Part shown: in pieces, positions 46,037 through 55,100 of the stretch
Position numbering within the stretch: the first letter of the stretch is position 1
Layout: each line of letters starts with the position of its first letter
Source of the DNA: Candidatus Neomarinimicrobiota bacterium
GTDB taxonomy: Bacteria; Fidelibacterota; UBA8477; JABMPR01
Assembly (NCBI GenBank): GCA_016784545.1
Contig: JADHUM010000004.1
Span: 39,641 to 103,640 of the forward strand
Direction: 5' to 3'
Length of the DNA: 64,000 bases
The notes under the pieces: model-generated
Database searches by the model: none
Told to the model about the DNA's origin: nothing
What the model saw: the letters and a program-made list of their open reading frames with translations, nothing else
Position numbers and translations under genes: made by a program

Positions 46037-46876
46037 ATGCAATTAACAATATTATTAATGATTATCTCCTGTGCTAGTATTTTTGGACAAGACACATTAA
46101 TCACTACATCGGGGATGATTTATACTGGAAACTTGAATGAAATCAACGATGAGCGTGTAATCTTTACTGAAACAGGAAAGTCCCAACCCCAGTCCATACC
46201 CCTCTATATCATAGGTCAGATTGTATCAGAAACGGGGACAGTTGATATCAACGAAATTACAGAACAGACTACTCCGGTTAGCAAACCAGAAGTCTTTAAC
46301 GACGGGTCTAATCACACTCAGCAGCCAACAATTTCTGGCTTCTCGCTTAGTCCCTTCACACTAGTTCATGTCACCACAGCAGATCAGATAATGAAAAGAA
46401 CCCACCGCAAGCGAGTGATCATTTCATTCACAAATGGCACTACTGTCAAATCTAAAATTTTGAGAATGGACTCGTCTGTGTTGGTCTGGCGGAATCTTGA
46501 AATCCAGTCAAGGGATGACAGTACTGTAACACCTTTATCCGAGATATTGAGAATAAAAGTTGGACGCAGCCGCCTTGGCGGTGGTGTACGCTTTATGATG
46601 TACGGAGGCATATTGGGCGGAACGGTAGGTTTTGCATTGGGATATGCAGGAGGACCTGGTCCAGGAATTGGTGAGGGGAGCTATAACGAGACCGCATTTG
46701 ATAGCGGCTTATTGGGAGCTGGATTTATAGGATATTTGGGGGCTGTTTTTCTCACACCTATTGGCATACTTATCCCAGGACACTCAATTTATCACCATGA
46801 AGGGATGGCAAAACTGATTCTTGTAGAGCAGCTCATCCATGAGGATGCAAAAGAAATCAAGATGGGGGACGATTAA
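46037..46876 (+). CDS. Exported protein of unknown function, paralogue of 48318
   Basis: 279 residues, not recognised. A signal peptide (1-17, ending IFGQD) is followed by a small beta-rich module (about 18-65, TLITTSGMIYTGN to IGQIVSE), a linker, a second similar strand pattern (about 125-175) and a glycine-rich hydrophobic region (about 185-255, GGVRFMMYGGILGGTVGF) that may form one or two membrane hairpins. It has no sorting tail. The first 125 residues are nearly the same as those of the gene at 48318, with the same base spacing and no gaps. GAGGGGG lies before the ATG. The next gene starts one base after its stop, so the two are cotranscribed. Confidence 0.6.
   Translation: MQLTILLMIISCASIFGQDTLITTSGMIYTGNLNEINDERVIFTETGKSQPQSIPLYIIGQIVSETGTVDINEITEQTTPVSKPEVFNDGSNHTQQPTISGFSLSPFTLVHVTTADQIMKRTHRKRVIISFTNGTTVKSKILRMDSSVLVWRNLEIQSRDDSTVTPLSEILRIKVGRSRLGGGVRFMMYGGILGGTVGFALGYAGGPGPGIGEGSYNETAFDSGLLGAGFIGYLGAVFLTPIGILIPGHSIYHHEGMAKLILVEQLIHEDAKEIKMGDD
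46050..46425 (+). repeat. Direct repeat A, copy 1 (within coding sequence)
   Basis: This stretch aligns with 48328-48703 at a constant offset of 2278 bases without any gap. Identity is very high from about 46083 to 46225 and at 46324-46355, lower between. It covers the signal peptide end and first module of the gene at 46037. Confidence 0.8.
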
Positions 46877-46877
46877 T

Positions 46878-48194
46878 ATGAAACGAATGAAACAATTAAT
46901 ATCAGGGTTGATAGTATTTTGCTGCCCCCTCATTGGATTAAACCAGATTCAGCATAAAATGTCAGCAATGTACCAGGACTTTCCTAGTGTAGATTTTTAT
47001 GAATTCTCATCTTTTGGTGCAAATAATATTGAAAGAGGGGGAAAAACTATAAGTATGACTCATCCTGTAGAAACAAATGATTATGCTTGGGTTAACTACC
47101 TTAGAATGAGCAAAAGGTATGATTCGCTACAATATATTGTGGAAGATACCTGGGCTTCCTGGCAGGGAGAAACTTGGGTTAATAGCTCAACGATGACTTT
47201 CACCTATGATGAGAATCACGAGCTATTACAGAGGCTACAATTATCGTGGGATGATACGGAATGGATTAATTATAGGCGACATTCCTATATTTATAATACA
47301 GATGGTGAAAGAATTGAAAGATTGACGGAAAGGTGGTCGGAAGATCACTGGGATAATTATCAACGCTTCAGCTATGGCTACTCAGAAAATGGCTTCATGA
47401 TTTATGTCTTATATGAACCATGGGTGGCGGAAACTTGGATCAATGATTCCCAGGAGTTTCATTCATACAACGATAGTGGTCTCCGTGATTCAATTATTGC
47501 AGAGACTTGGTTTGGATCCGCATGGTCGGCTGACTGGAAAAATACTTACTATTACAATCCTGATAGCACTCTATCAGAAATTTATTGGTATCAGTGGGTG
47601 GACGGAGTTTGGGAATATAATCAGAAAGCAATTTACACCTATGATGCCGATGGAATACTGCTTCAGATCATGTACATGAATTGGGAGTCGGGAAATTGGG
47701 TTGACTATTTGAGGAGTACTTTTAGCTATGATGCTAACGGTCTACTACATACTGAAACAAATGATTTTTGGGGATATAGCGGATGGCCTCCAATTATCCA
47801 ATGGCTTCCAAGTAACCAATATAAATACTCCTATGATGAGGCTGAAAATTTAACAGAAACCATCTGGACCAGATGGCTGGAAATTGTGAATATTGAAGAC
47901 CAAATGCATCGCCCGCTCACATTCCTTCTATCACAAAATTTTCCTAATCCCTTTAATCCCACGACCACTATCAGCTTTAAATTGCCAGAAATATCCACAG
48001 TCAGTCTCACCATATATGATGTTAAAGGTCAAGAAATCATTAGCATTCAGAATGGAATTAAACCACCAGGCAATTATGAGGTGCTGTGGGGCGGGTTGGA
48101 TCGATTCGGCAATCAGGTAAGTACAGGAGTGTATTTCTGTCGTTTGGATGCAGGAGATTATTCGAAAACGATTAAGATGGTTTGTTTGCGTTAG
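46878..48194 (+). CDS. Exported Trp/Tyr-repeat protein with sorting tail
   Basis: 438 residues with the ATG at 46878 (GGGGGA upstream), one base after the preceding stop. A signal peptide (about 1-20) is followed by about eight imperfect repeats of roughly 33 residues (about 55-345), each with the pattern W--W-NY-R--Y-Y---G, such as EWINYRRHSYIYNTDG and NWVDYLRSTFSYDANG. These resemble RHS/YD-type strands and probably form an elongated beta structure. The tail (about 350-438) has NFPNPFNP, GVYFCRLDAG and TIKMVCLR. It is flanked on both sides by a 375-base direct repeat, so it could be lost or gained by recombination. Confidence 0.75.
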   Translation: MKRMKQLISGLIVFCCPLIGLNQIQHKMSAMYQDFPSVDFYEFSSFGANNIERGGKTISMTHPVETNDYAWVNYLRMSKRYDSLQYIVEDTWASWQGETWVNSSTMTFTYDENHELLQRLQLSWDDTEWINYRRHSYIYNTDGERIERLTERWSEDHWDNYQRFSYGYSENGFMIYVLYEPWVAETWINDSQEFHSYNDSGLRDSIIAETWFGSAWSADWKNTYYYNPDSTLSEIYWYQWVDGVWEYNQKAIYTYDADGILLQIMYMNWESGNWVDYLRSTFSYDANGLLHTETNDFWGYSGWPPIIQWLPSNQYKYSYDEAENLTETIWTRWLEIVNIEDQMHRPLTFLLSQNFPNPFNPTTTISFKLPEISTVSLTIYDVKGQEIISIQNGIKPPGNYEVLWGGLDRFGNQVSTGVYFCRLDAGDYSKTIKMVCLR

Positions 48195-48317
48195 CTTGAA
48201 TAATAAGACCGGGACAATGCGTGATATCGATTTCAGAGAACTCTATTCCGTTTTTAGGTTTCTGGATAGAGTGAATTACTGTATAATATTTTTAGACTAA
48301 ATCTGTGGGGACTGATT

Positions 48318-49574
48318 GTGAAGTCAATAATTATAATGATTATTTCTAGCATCTGTCTTTTTGGACAGGACACATTAATCACTACATCGGGGATGATTTA
48401 TACTGGAAATTTGAGTGAAATCAACGATGAGCGTGTAATCTTTACTGAAACAGGAAAGTCCCAATCCCAATCCATACCCCTCTATATCATAGGTCAGATT
48501 ATATCAGAAGAGGGGACTGTTAATGTAAACGAAATTACACCACAGTCTGCTACGGTTGCCAAACCAGAAGATTCTATGGGCAAATCTAATCAAGCTCAGG
48601 AGCCAACAATTTCTGGCTTCTCGCTTAGTCCCTTCGAAATAGTTCAAGTCGCAATAACCAATCAGAGAATGAAAAGAGCCCGACGAAAGCGATCGAAAAT
48701 CACATTCGCATCGGCAAAGCTTTACTCCCAGGATACGCTGACTACTTCCGCAGGACAAAAATATATCGGGAATATCACCAAAATTTCCGAGAATAGCATC
48801 CAATTCATGATCGATGGCACCGATCTGCTAGAATTTTCAAATAAAATTGTACGGAGTATTTCTGGCGGTCGTTGGATATTGATATTGGATAGGGAAAGCA
48901 TGTGTACGGGTCAATTAGCTGGAGTTAAAAGCGACACACTTTTTTTGAAAGTAGAAGATGGTTCTGTTGAAGGATATAAATTGGAGAATATTGCCATTGC
49001 CCTCAATTATCAAGCCAGTGACCAGGGTGGAGCCTTTGGGACAGCCACAGGAATATTGTTGGGTGGGATAGCTGCCTCAATTCCTATCATTTTAGATTCA
49101 TACTCAGTAGATGAATACGATACACGATTGGAACATAATGCAGTATTAATAGCTGCACCACTAGGTCTCTTCGGTGGAGGTATCCTGGGAAATAAGATGG
49201 GTAAAAAATGGTACAATCTTAAATCCGTTTATTGGCTTGAAAGTGAAATTAATCAAGCGGAATACAAACAAGGCAGAAAAGATGGTCGTAAAGCCTCCTG
49301 GGGTAACATTATGTGGTTTATACCTGGAGCGATGATGAATTATTATGGTCCCTCAGAAGCCAGGAAGTATAAGCCCTTTCCACCTCCAGATCGGCTCATA
49401 GGAAAGTCTCATTCATATATTGCTGGATTCATAGAAGGATATGGAAAAAAAGCGAGCACTTTAAATACGTTCTATTCATCAGTTGGTTGTTTGGGGAACT
49501 GTTGGTTTGTACCCGTGGGGATAATTATCCTCGGGAGTATGACTTTTAGTTTTGATAGTCCCTGGGCGAACTAA
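48318..49574 (+). CDS. Exported chimeric protein, unknown function
   Basis: 418 residues starting with GTG (TGTGGGG upstream). Residues 1-125 nearly repeat the start of the protein at 46037 (FGQDTLITTSGMIYTGN), after which a second, diverged version of the same module starts inside the protein (SQDTLTTSAGQKYIGNI, about residue 137). Then come a segment with DTLFLKVEDGSVEGYKL (about 205-220), two glycine-rich hydrophobic stretches (about 238-262 and 275-295) and a Tyr/Lys-rich C-terminal half. It has no sorting tail. The nested modules suggest that the 5' end was grafted onto a gene that already had one. Function unknown; the glycine-rich part suggests membrane association. Confidence 0.6.
   Translation: MKSIIIMIISSICLFGQDTLITTSGMIYTGNLSEINDERVIFTETGKSQSQSIPLYIIGQIISEEGTVNVNEITPQSATVAKPEDSMGKSNQAQEPTISGFSLSPFEIVQVAITNQRMKRARRKRSKITFASAKLYSQDTLTTSAGQKYIGNITKISENSIQFMIDGTDLLEFSNKIVRSISGGRWILILDRESMCTGQLAGVKSDTLFLKVEDGSVEGYKLENIAIALNYQASDQGGAFGTATGILLGGIAASIPIILDSYSVDEYDTRLEHNAVLIAAPLGLFGGGILGNKMGKKWYNLKSVYWLESEINQAEYKQGRKDGRKASWGNIMWFIPGAMMNYYGPSEARKYKPFPPPDRLIGKSHSYIAGFIEGYGKKASTLNTFYSSVGCLGNCWFVPVGIIILGSMTFSFDSPWAN
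48328..48703 (+). repeat. Direct repeat A, copy 2 (within coding sequence)
   Basis: Second copy of the 375-base repeat at 46050-46425, same orientation, 2278 bases away, no gaps. The pair encloses the tail-bearing gene at 46878. Confidence 0.8.
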
Positions 49575-49620
49575 AGCAGTTCAATGAACAACCAACATTC
49601 TAAACTATTTGACTCCGATT

Positions 49621-49645
49621 GTGTATTTCTGTCGATTGCAGGTCG
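49621..49645 (+). pseudogene. Orphan fragment of a sorting-tail coding sequence
   Basis: GTGTATTTCTGTCGA, encoding VYFCR, is identical to the tail-coding DNA of the gene at 43196 (near 45857) and is followed by GCAGGT as there, after a short deletion. It lies outside any gene, 46 bases after the stop of the chimeric gene, which itself has no tail. It looks like a scar of a lost tail-bearing gene. Confidence 0.5.
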
Positions 49646-49649
49646 TAGA

Positions 49650-49679
49650 TCCCGCCACAGGCGAGGCTGTGTCTCGGGA
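49650..49679. repeat. REP-like GC-rich hairpin
   Basis: TCCCG and CGGGA enclose CACAG-GCGAGG-CTGTG: two stacked 5-bp stems with a small internal loop, much richer in G+C than its surroundings. A CTTTTTT run follows 14 bases later. It may act as the terminator of the chimeric gene or be one copy of a dispersed palindromic element. Confidence 0.45.
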
Positions 49680-49768
49680 ACGGGGGCAGCTTTTTTGGTT
49701 TGTTTCTTTGGGGTCTCGGGACTCCTCATTCGAATTAAGATAAATTAAGTTGGCAAGGAGGGGGTATC

Positions 49769-50698
49769 ATGGGAAATAATCTTTCGAACCGGGGCTTACG
49801 ATTTATGCTGCTGGTTATAATTTGCGGAATGACCATTGCCAGTCCAATACCCAACAGCCCAAACCTAAAAGCAAAACCTTCAGTTGGATTGAATGAAGTC
49901 AGGGACCTCAAGCTCTTTCTGGCTGTCATTAATGACAATAATACGGGGAATGTGGAGCGAGGAAAAAAGGGTCTTTACCTAGGCCCTGATGACTTTTTAA
50001 CCGTCTCCATATTCTTCCGTCTCCACCTGGATGCCTGGCGTCTGGCATTGACATATAACGATGTTACCTCTCGCAAGGAGCAATATAGATATGATCTCAT
50101 CTTTGGTGGTCTTTCAAAACGCTTTGAGAGGAATGGGCTTGAGGTGAAACCTGAGCTGGGGCTGGTCTGGAAGGGCAATTGCGGTGGCGATGACCTACAG
50201 AATGGATTCCATCGGATGAAAGATTTGCCAGAGTTATTTGTTCCCTATTGTGATGGGGGGCTGGCAGCCTTTGCTGCGGCCATGATTTCGAGACCTGTAG
50301 AGCTATCCCGCCCCTTTGAGGGGATACTCACATCGTCAATGGAAATCAGACTCATTTCAGATCTGGTACCATCCCGTTTGACTCCCATGTTGGGTTACCA
50401 GGCTGAGCTTTGGCCAGGTCGTCTTCAATTGGAGATGGTGGCTGGTGCGCGTTTATACGTCAATGAAATTGAGGAATATTCACATATGGTCCGGTCCGGA
50501 GCATTTGCAGCGGTGAATGCGAAACTAAGGGTGTATCAGAATTTTTATTTTGATACTGGAATTGCCTTATTTCCTGCACAGAATCTTGAGAATGACCCTA
50601 TTTATAAGGACAAGGACCACAACTACCTCCCTCAAATAACCATGGTCTTTTCATGGAATAGTGCCTGGTACGGACTCTATAATTATTTGGAGTACTAG
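49769..50698 (+). CDS. Exported protein, possible outer-membrane beta-barrel, unknown
   Basis: 309 residues with a signal peptide (about 1-25, basic start then LLVIICGMTIA). The mature part has many alternating amphipathic strands with aromatic ends (FFRLHLDAWRLALTYND, MEIRLISDLVPS, LQLEMVAGARLYVN, QNFYFDTGIALF), as in small outer-membrane barrels, and ends ITMVFSWNSAWYGLYNYLEY, close to but not exactly the terminal-aromatic signal of barrels. I do not recognise a family. AGGAGGGGG lies before the ATG. It stands alone; a hairpin shared with the convergent tolC-like gene follows. Confidence 0.6.
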   Translation: MGNNLSNRGLRFMLLVIICGMTIASPIPNSPNLKAKPSVGLNEVRDLKLFLAVINDNNTGNVERGKKGLYLGPDDFLTVSIFFRLHLDAWRLALTYNDVTSRKEQYRYDLIFGGLSKRFERNGLEVKPELGLVWKGNCGGDDLQNGFHRMKDLPELFVPYCDGGLAAFAAAMISRPVELSRPFEGILTSSMEIRLISDLVPSRLTPMLGYQAELWPGRLQLEMVAGARLYVNEIEEYSHMVRSGAFAAVNAKLRVYQNFYFDTGIALFPAQNLENDPIYKDKDHNYLPQITMVFSWNSAWYGLYNYLEY

Positions 50699-50783
50699 TT
50701 TCTAGGATTTACACTCTAACTATATCTTATAAGCAACTGTAACACAGCGACATATGCAGATCTATTATATCTTGGATATAGAT

Positions 50784-50811
50784 AATACGCCTCCTGGAAT
50801 GGAGGCGTATT
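50784..50811. terminator. Bidirectional hairpin between convergent genes
   Basis: A perfect 11-bp stem (AATACGCCTCC / GGAGGCGTATT) with a TGGAAT loop lies between the convergent barrel-like and TolC-like genes. There is no long T-run on either side, so its strength is uncertain, but position and symmetry fit a shared terminator. Confidence 0.6.
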
Positions 50812-50860
50812 GTACTGTTGGAGAAGCAATGAAATCTCCGACCAAATTGAGGCACAAACC

Positions 50861-52156
50861 TCAACTCTGTTTGATTTTATCTTCCAGTTGACCAGTCAAT
50901 TGCCACAGAGACATTTCAGCCAGATAGGCTGAGTAGCGCGCCTGGATCTGGCTGCTTTTGGCTCGACTCAAATTGAGCTGGGCATCCCTGAACTGAGTTG
51001 AGCTCACCTGGCCCAGACGGAAATACTCAGATGTTTGATCAAAATTAAGCTGAGCCGAAGCCAGGGTATTGGCCTTCAACTCCAGCAGCTGTTGACTTTT
51101 CTCATAGTAGGCCAGGGCTGAACTAAGGGATTTCTCCAGTTGTCGTTTTGAATCCAGGGTGTTCCATTTACTATTTTTCTGAAGTAAACGTCCACTGCTA
51201 ATGGATTTTGATTTCATGCCATCAAACAAGTTCCAGCTTAGTGACAATCCTGCTGTGGTATTCATATCAGGATTATCAAACGCAAAATCCATATCAGGAT
51301 TGATCTGTTGGAGACCATAAGACCCACTGACGCTCACCCGCGGCATGATTGACCCCAGGGTTCGTTTTAGATTCAAGTCAGTCTGCTTTTCCAGATTGAG
51401 ATTCAATGCATGGCTTTTGTTGGAATTTTCGGCTGCATAGAGAAGCATCTCTGGTTCATAGCTACCCAGATCATAATCCAGAGGCTTGGGCTGATAATCA
51501 AGATTCAGATCCCACCCAACGAGCAAATTGAGACTCCTTTTAGCCTCCAGAACAGCATATCTGGATTCTATCACCCCAACACTATCATTATCAAAGTCAA
51601 CCCTGGCAGCCAGAGCGGAGAGGGAGCTGGCCATACCACGCTCAGTCTGTTCCAGGGCCTGATCCAGTCGCTGGCGTGATATTTCAAGCTGTTCCTGGCT
51701 GATCTGCAGATTGTCATGCCGGATGAGCACATTGACATACAGGTTTGCTGCAGAAAGTAGAATGTTTTCCTCAATCATATCGCTTTGGAGTTCACTGGCC
51801 AGCGCCTGGGTATTGAGTAGTTGATACTTGGTTAGCCCCTGCATCCCGTTAAAAAGCGTGAAACTGGCATTTAGACCAGCTGAAAGAGAAGTGTTTTCCA
51901 CATCAACCTCTCCTGTTGGTGTTTGATTGATACCATTCATCAGCATCGATCCTGAGCTCAAATCAAGACGTGGCAGGAGACCAGCATTGGCAAGGCTGGC
52001 GGAATTGTCAGCTACCTCTGAGGAGTTTCGAGTCTGTTTGATAGATAGATTCTGCTGGCTGGTTGCTTTGAGTATTTCATCCAATCCCATATCACGCGCA
52101 GGCATTGACCAAAGTGAGAACGAGGACAGAAGTAATAAGACTATTGTGCGTTGCAT
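50861..52156 (-). CDS. TolC-family outer-membrane efflux protein
   Basis: 431 residues with a signal peptide (about 1-20, ending SMPARD). The mature protein shows the doubled TolC/OEP layout: long heptad-rich helices (for example EQLEISRQRLDQALEQTERGMAS near 155-180 and LELKANTLASAQLNFDQTSEYFRLGQVSS near 355-385) alternating with short beta strands such as LSAGLNASFTLFNG and AGLSLSWNLFDG. It forms the trimeric outer-membrane exit duct of a tripartite pump. It starts 2 bases after the RND gene stop and is the last gene of the MFP-RND-OEP operon. Confidence 0.92.
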   Translation of the reverse strand: MQRTIVLLLLSSFSLWSMPARDMGLDEILKATSQQNLSIKQTRNSSEVADNSASLANAGLLPRLDLSSGSMLMNGINQTPTGEVDVENTSLSAGLNASFTLFNGMQGLTKYQLLNTQALASELQSDMIEENILLSAANLYVNVLIRHDNLQISQEQLEISRQRLDQALEQTERGMASSLSALAARVDFDNDSVGVIESRYAVLEAKRSLNLLVGWDLNLDYQPKPLDYDLGSYEPEMLLYAAENSNKSHALNLNLEKQTDLNLKRTLGSIMPRVSVSGSYGLQQINPDMDFAFDNPDMNTTAGLSLSWNLFDGMKSKSISSGRLLQKNSKWNTLDSKRQLEKSLSSALAYYEKSQQLLELKANTLASAQLNFDQTSEYFRLGQVSSTQFRDAQLNLSRAKSSQIQARYSAYLAEMSLWQLTGQLEDKIKQS

Positions 52157-52158
52157 TA

Positions 52159-55100
52159 TTACACCTGACTTTCAGCTGCCAACTGGGCATCGATATCCAG
52201 CTCATTTACGGCAGATTCTACAGATTCCCTGCTAGGTAGTGATCCGGTCATAAACTTGACCTTGTAGCGTTTCATATCGTTGGCAAAACTCAGGAGAACA
52301 GGCAGAATTAGTAGGGTGGAGAATGTCGATATGATAAGACCATAAGCTACTGAGATAGCCATGGGCACCGTCATCTGGGCATCAGGATTATTGGCGATAA
52401 TCAGAGGAGCCAGTCCAGCGATTGTCGTCAATGAGGTAAGCAGGATGGGTCTGAATCGGGAAATACCGGCTTTCAGAAGTGCATCCATATATGCCATTCC
52501 TTCCTTGAGGTTGCGATTAAGCGTACCAATGAAAACAATGGAGTCATTTACCAGAATACCTATGAGCGCCAGAACCCCAAAATATGAGGGCATATCCAGG
52601 GGAGTGTCATGGATAGCATGTCCCCACCCAATTCCAATGAAACCCAGGGGAATGAGTGATAAGAGAATTGCTGTCTGACCAAATGAGCGGAAGGTAAAGG
52701 CAATCACAGCGAAGAGCAGGACCAGGATCAGCGGTATGACATTGATCATGGATGTTTGAGCCTCGGCTTTGCGTTCCCCATGGCCACCAATGGTATAGTT
52801 AATGTCAGGATATTTTTCCAGTATTGAGGCAAGGATAACATCTTCAACCTCAGATTTAATCTGTGTGAGATCTACTTTCTTATTCAGGGCATCTGCCTCA
52901 ACCGTGACCTGACGTTGCCCATTCAGGTGTTTGATCTTGCTCAAACTGCTGGTGTAATTCAAATCAGCGATAGATTTAAGCTGGAAGGCTTGCCCCGTAT
53001 TGGTACGGATCTTCATCTCTTCCAAATCACCGATGGAGGATCGATCCGTATTACTGTATCGTACCCAGATTTTGACTTCTTCAGTACCGCGGTTGATTCT
53101 TTGCACTTCAGATCCATAAAAACCGCTACGAATCTGATTCATGACAGTTTGTATATCCAAACCGAGACTATAGGCATGGTCTTTCAATGCAACTTCTATC
53201 TCACGCATGCCCTGTTGATTATCATCGATGACATTTTTTAAACCTGCCAGCTGGTTGAGCTCAATTTTAAACGCTTCCACAGCAAGATTCAGGTCCTGGA
53301 TGTTATCTCCCAACAAGGAAATGGAGACAGCCTTTCCGAATTGACTGGATTCTACATAGTTAATACGGTCGACTTCCGGTACCTGTCCCACAGCCTGACG
53401 CCAGGAGTTGGAGAAATCTGTGGAAAGGAACTCTCGTTCTCTCGTATCCAGAAAGTTGATGGTTACGCTACCTGCATCACTGCTGCTGATTCGTTTCACT
53501 ACGCTGGTAACGATATCTTTACCTTCATCCTGGGAAAATTTCTCGCCTGTGAGCATGCCATTAGCTTCCAGTTTGTCAAGAATTTCCATGGTTACGCTGG
53601 CTGGCGTTCCCGGTGGCATTTGTATATCCACCGTGGATAGATTCTGATTGTCAAATGAACTACCACCCATTTGAATGATACCACCACCAACGCCACCAAT
53701 TGTGATAATAAATAATCCCGTAACCACAGCGATGACCATGCCTCGATGATTTAGCGCATAGCGGTAGAGTGGGGCATAGAGGGCGTCGCGCATCCAGGCC
53801 AGAGCCTGATTGGATTTGACTTCAAGTTTTGTTGGTTTTCTATCTGCAGCCAGAGCTTTGGAGTGGGCAATGTGGGCTGGTAGGATAAGTGCACCTTCAA
53901 TAAGAGATATAAAAAGGGCAGCCATGACGACAAATGCCATTTCGCGGAAAAATTGTCCAAAGGTTCCTTCAATGAGCAGAAAGGCTGAAAAGGCGACCAT
54001 GGTGGTCAGAACCGCTGAAAATACTGCAGGTAATACTTCCAGCGAACCATCAATGGCAGCACGAATTCGTCGTTTACCCTTTTCATGATGCTGATAGATA
54101 TTTTCAGCGATGACGATACCATCATCCACCAGGATACCAATTACCAGAATCATTCCAAAAAGAGAGATGCGGTTCAAAGTAATATCCATCAGAGCCGCCA
54201 GTCCAAACATCCCCAGGAAGGAAAGGGGAATGGAAATAGCTACCCAGATGGCCATGCGTGGATTGAGGGCCAGGGAGAGGAAGAGCAGGACCAAAAAGAA
54301 CCCAACCATACCATTATTCAGGAGAATGCTCTGCATGCTTTCAATGGAAGTTGCTGCGTTACGCAGAACCTCTGCTTCCAGCACTTCATTCTTTTCATTA
54401 AAATCAGCAATGTAGACCTTCACCATATCAGCGGTTTCAATGACATCTTCGTCGCTGGTATAATTGACAGAGACCAGCACTGCTGGTTTTCCATTTACAT
54501 AAACAGCATCTGGATTTTCAGCCCATTTCTCTGTAATATCAGCCACATCACCGAGGTATAGCAATGTGCCATCCTGGAGTGTCCTTAGAACAATGTCATG
54601 CATCTCTGAGGCATAGTAGCGTTTTTGACGAGTCCGTATACTCAAATCTTCGGTTTCTCCACGGATGGTGCCACCAGTCAGGTCGATGTTGGCCTTGCGA
54701 ACCATTCCCACGGCTTCTGACATGGTGAGACCATAGGCTTCCAGATCTGATTCTCGGAATGCAATCTCTATCTCTTCATCGGGATAACCTTTGAGTACTA
54801 TTTTTGAGATGCCCTCCATGGCCAATAAATCATCCTCGATCCGTAGAGCAGCGCTTTTCAATTCGTGGAGATCCACATCTCCGTTGATCATGAATTCAAT
54901 GGCCTCAGAACGGAATTCCCATTTGGCTGTTCGAGGTGGCTCAATACCTGAGGGGAAAGAGCTAATGCCATCCACGGCATTCTTGATCTCTTGTAAAACC
55001 AGATCAGGATCACTGCCACTGACGAGTTCTACGGTGACGGTTCCCACATTTTCCATTGAGGTGGAGGTGATTCTCTTTATACCGCTGATGCCCTGGATAT

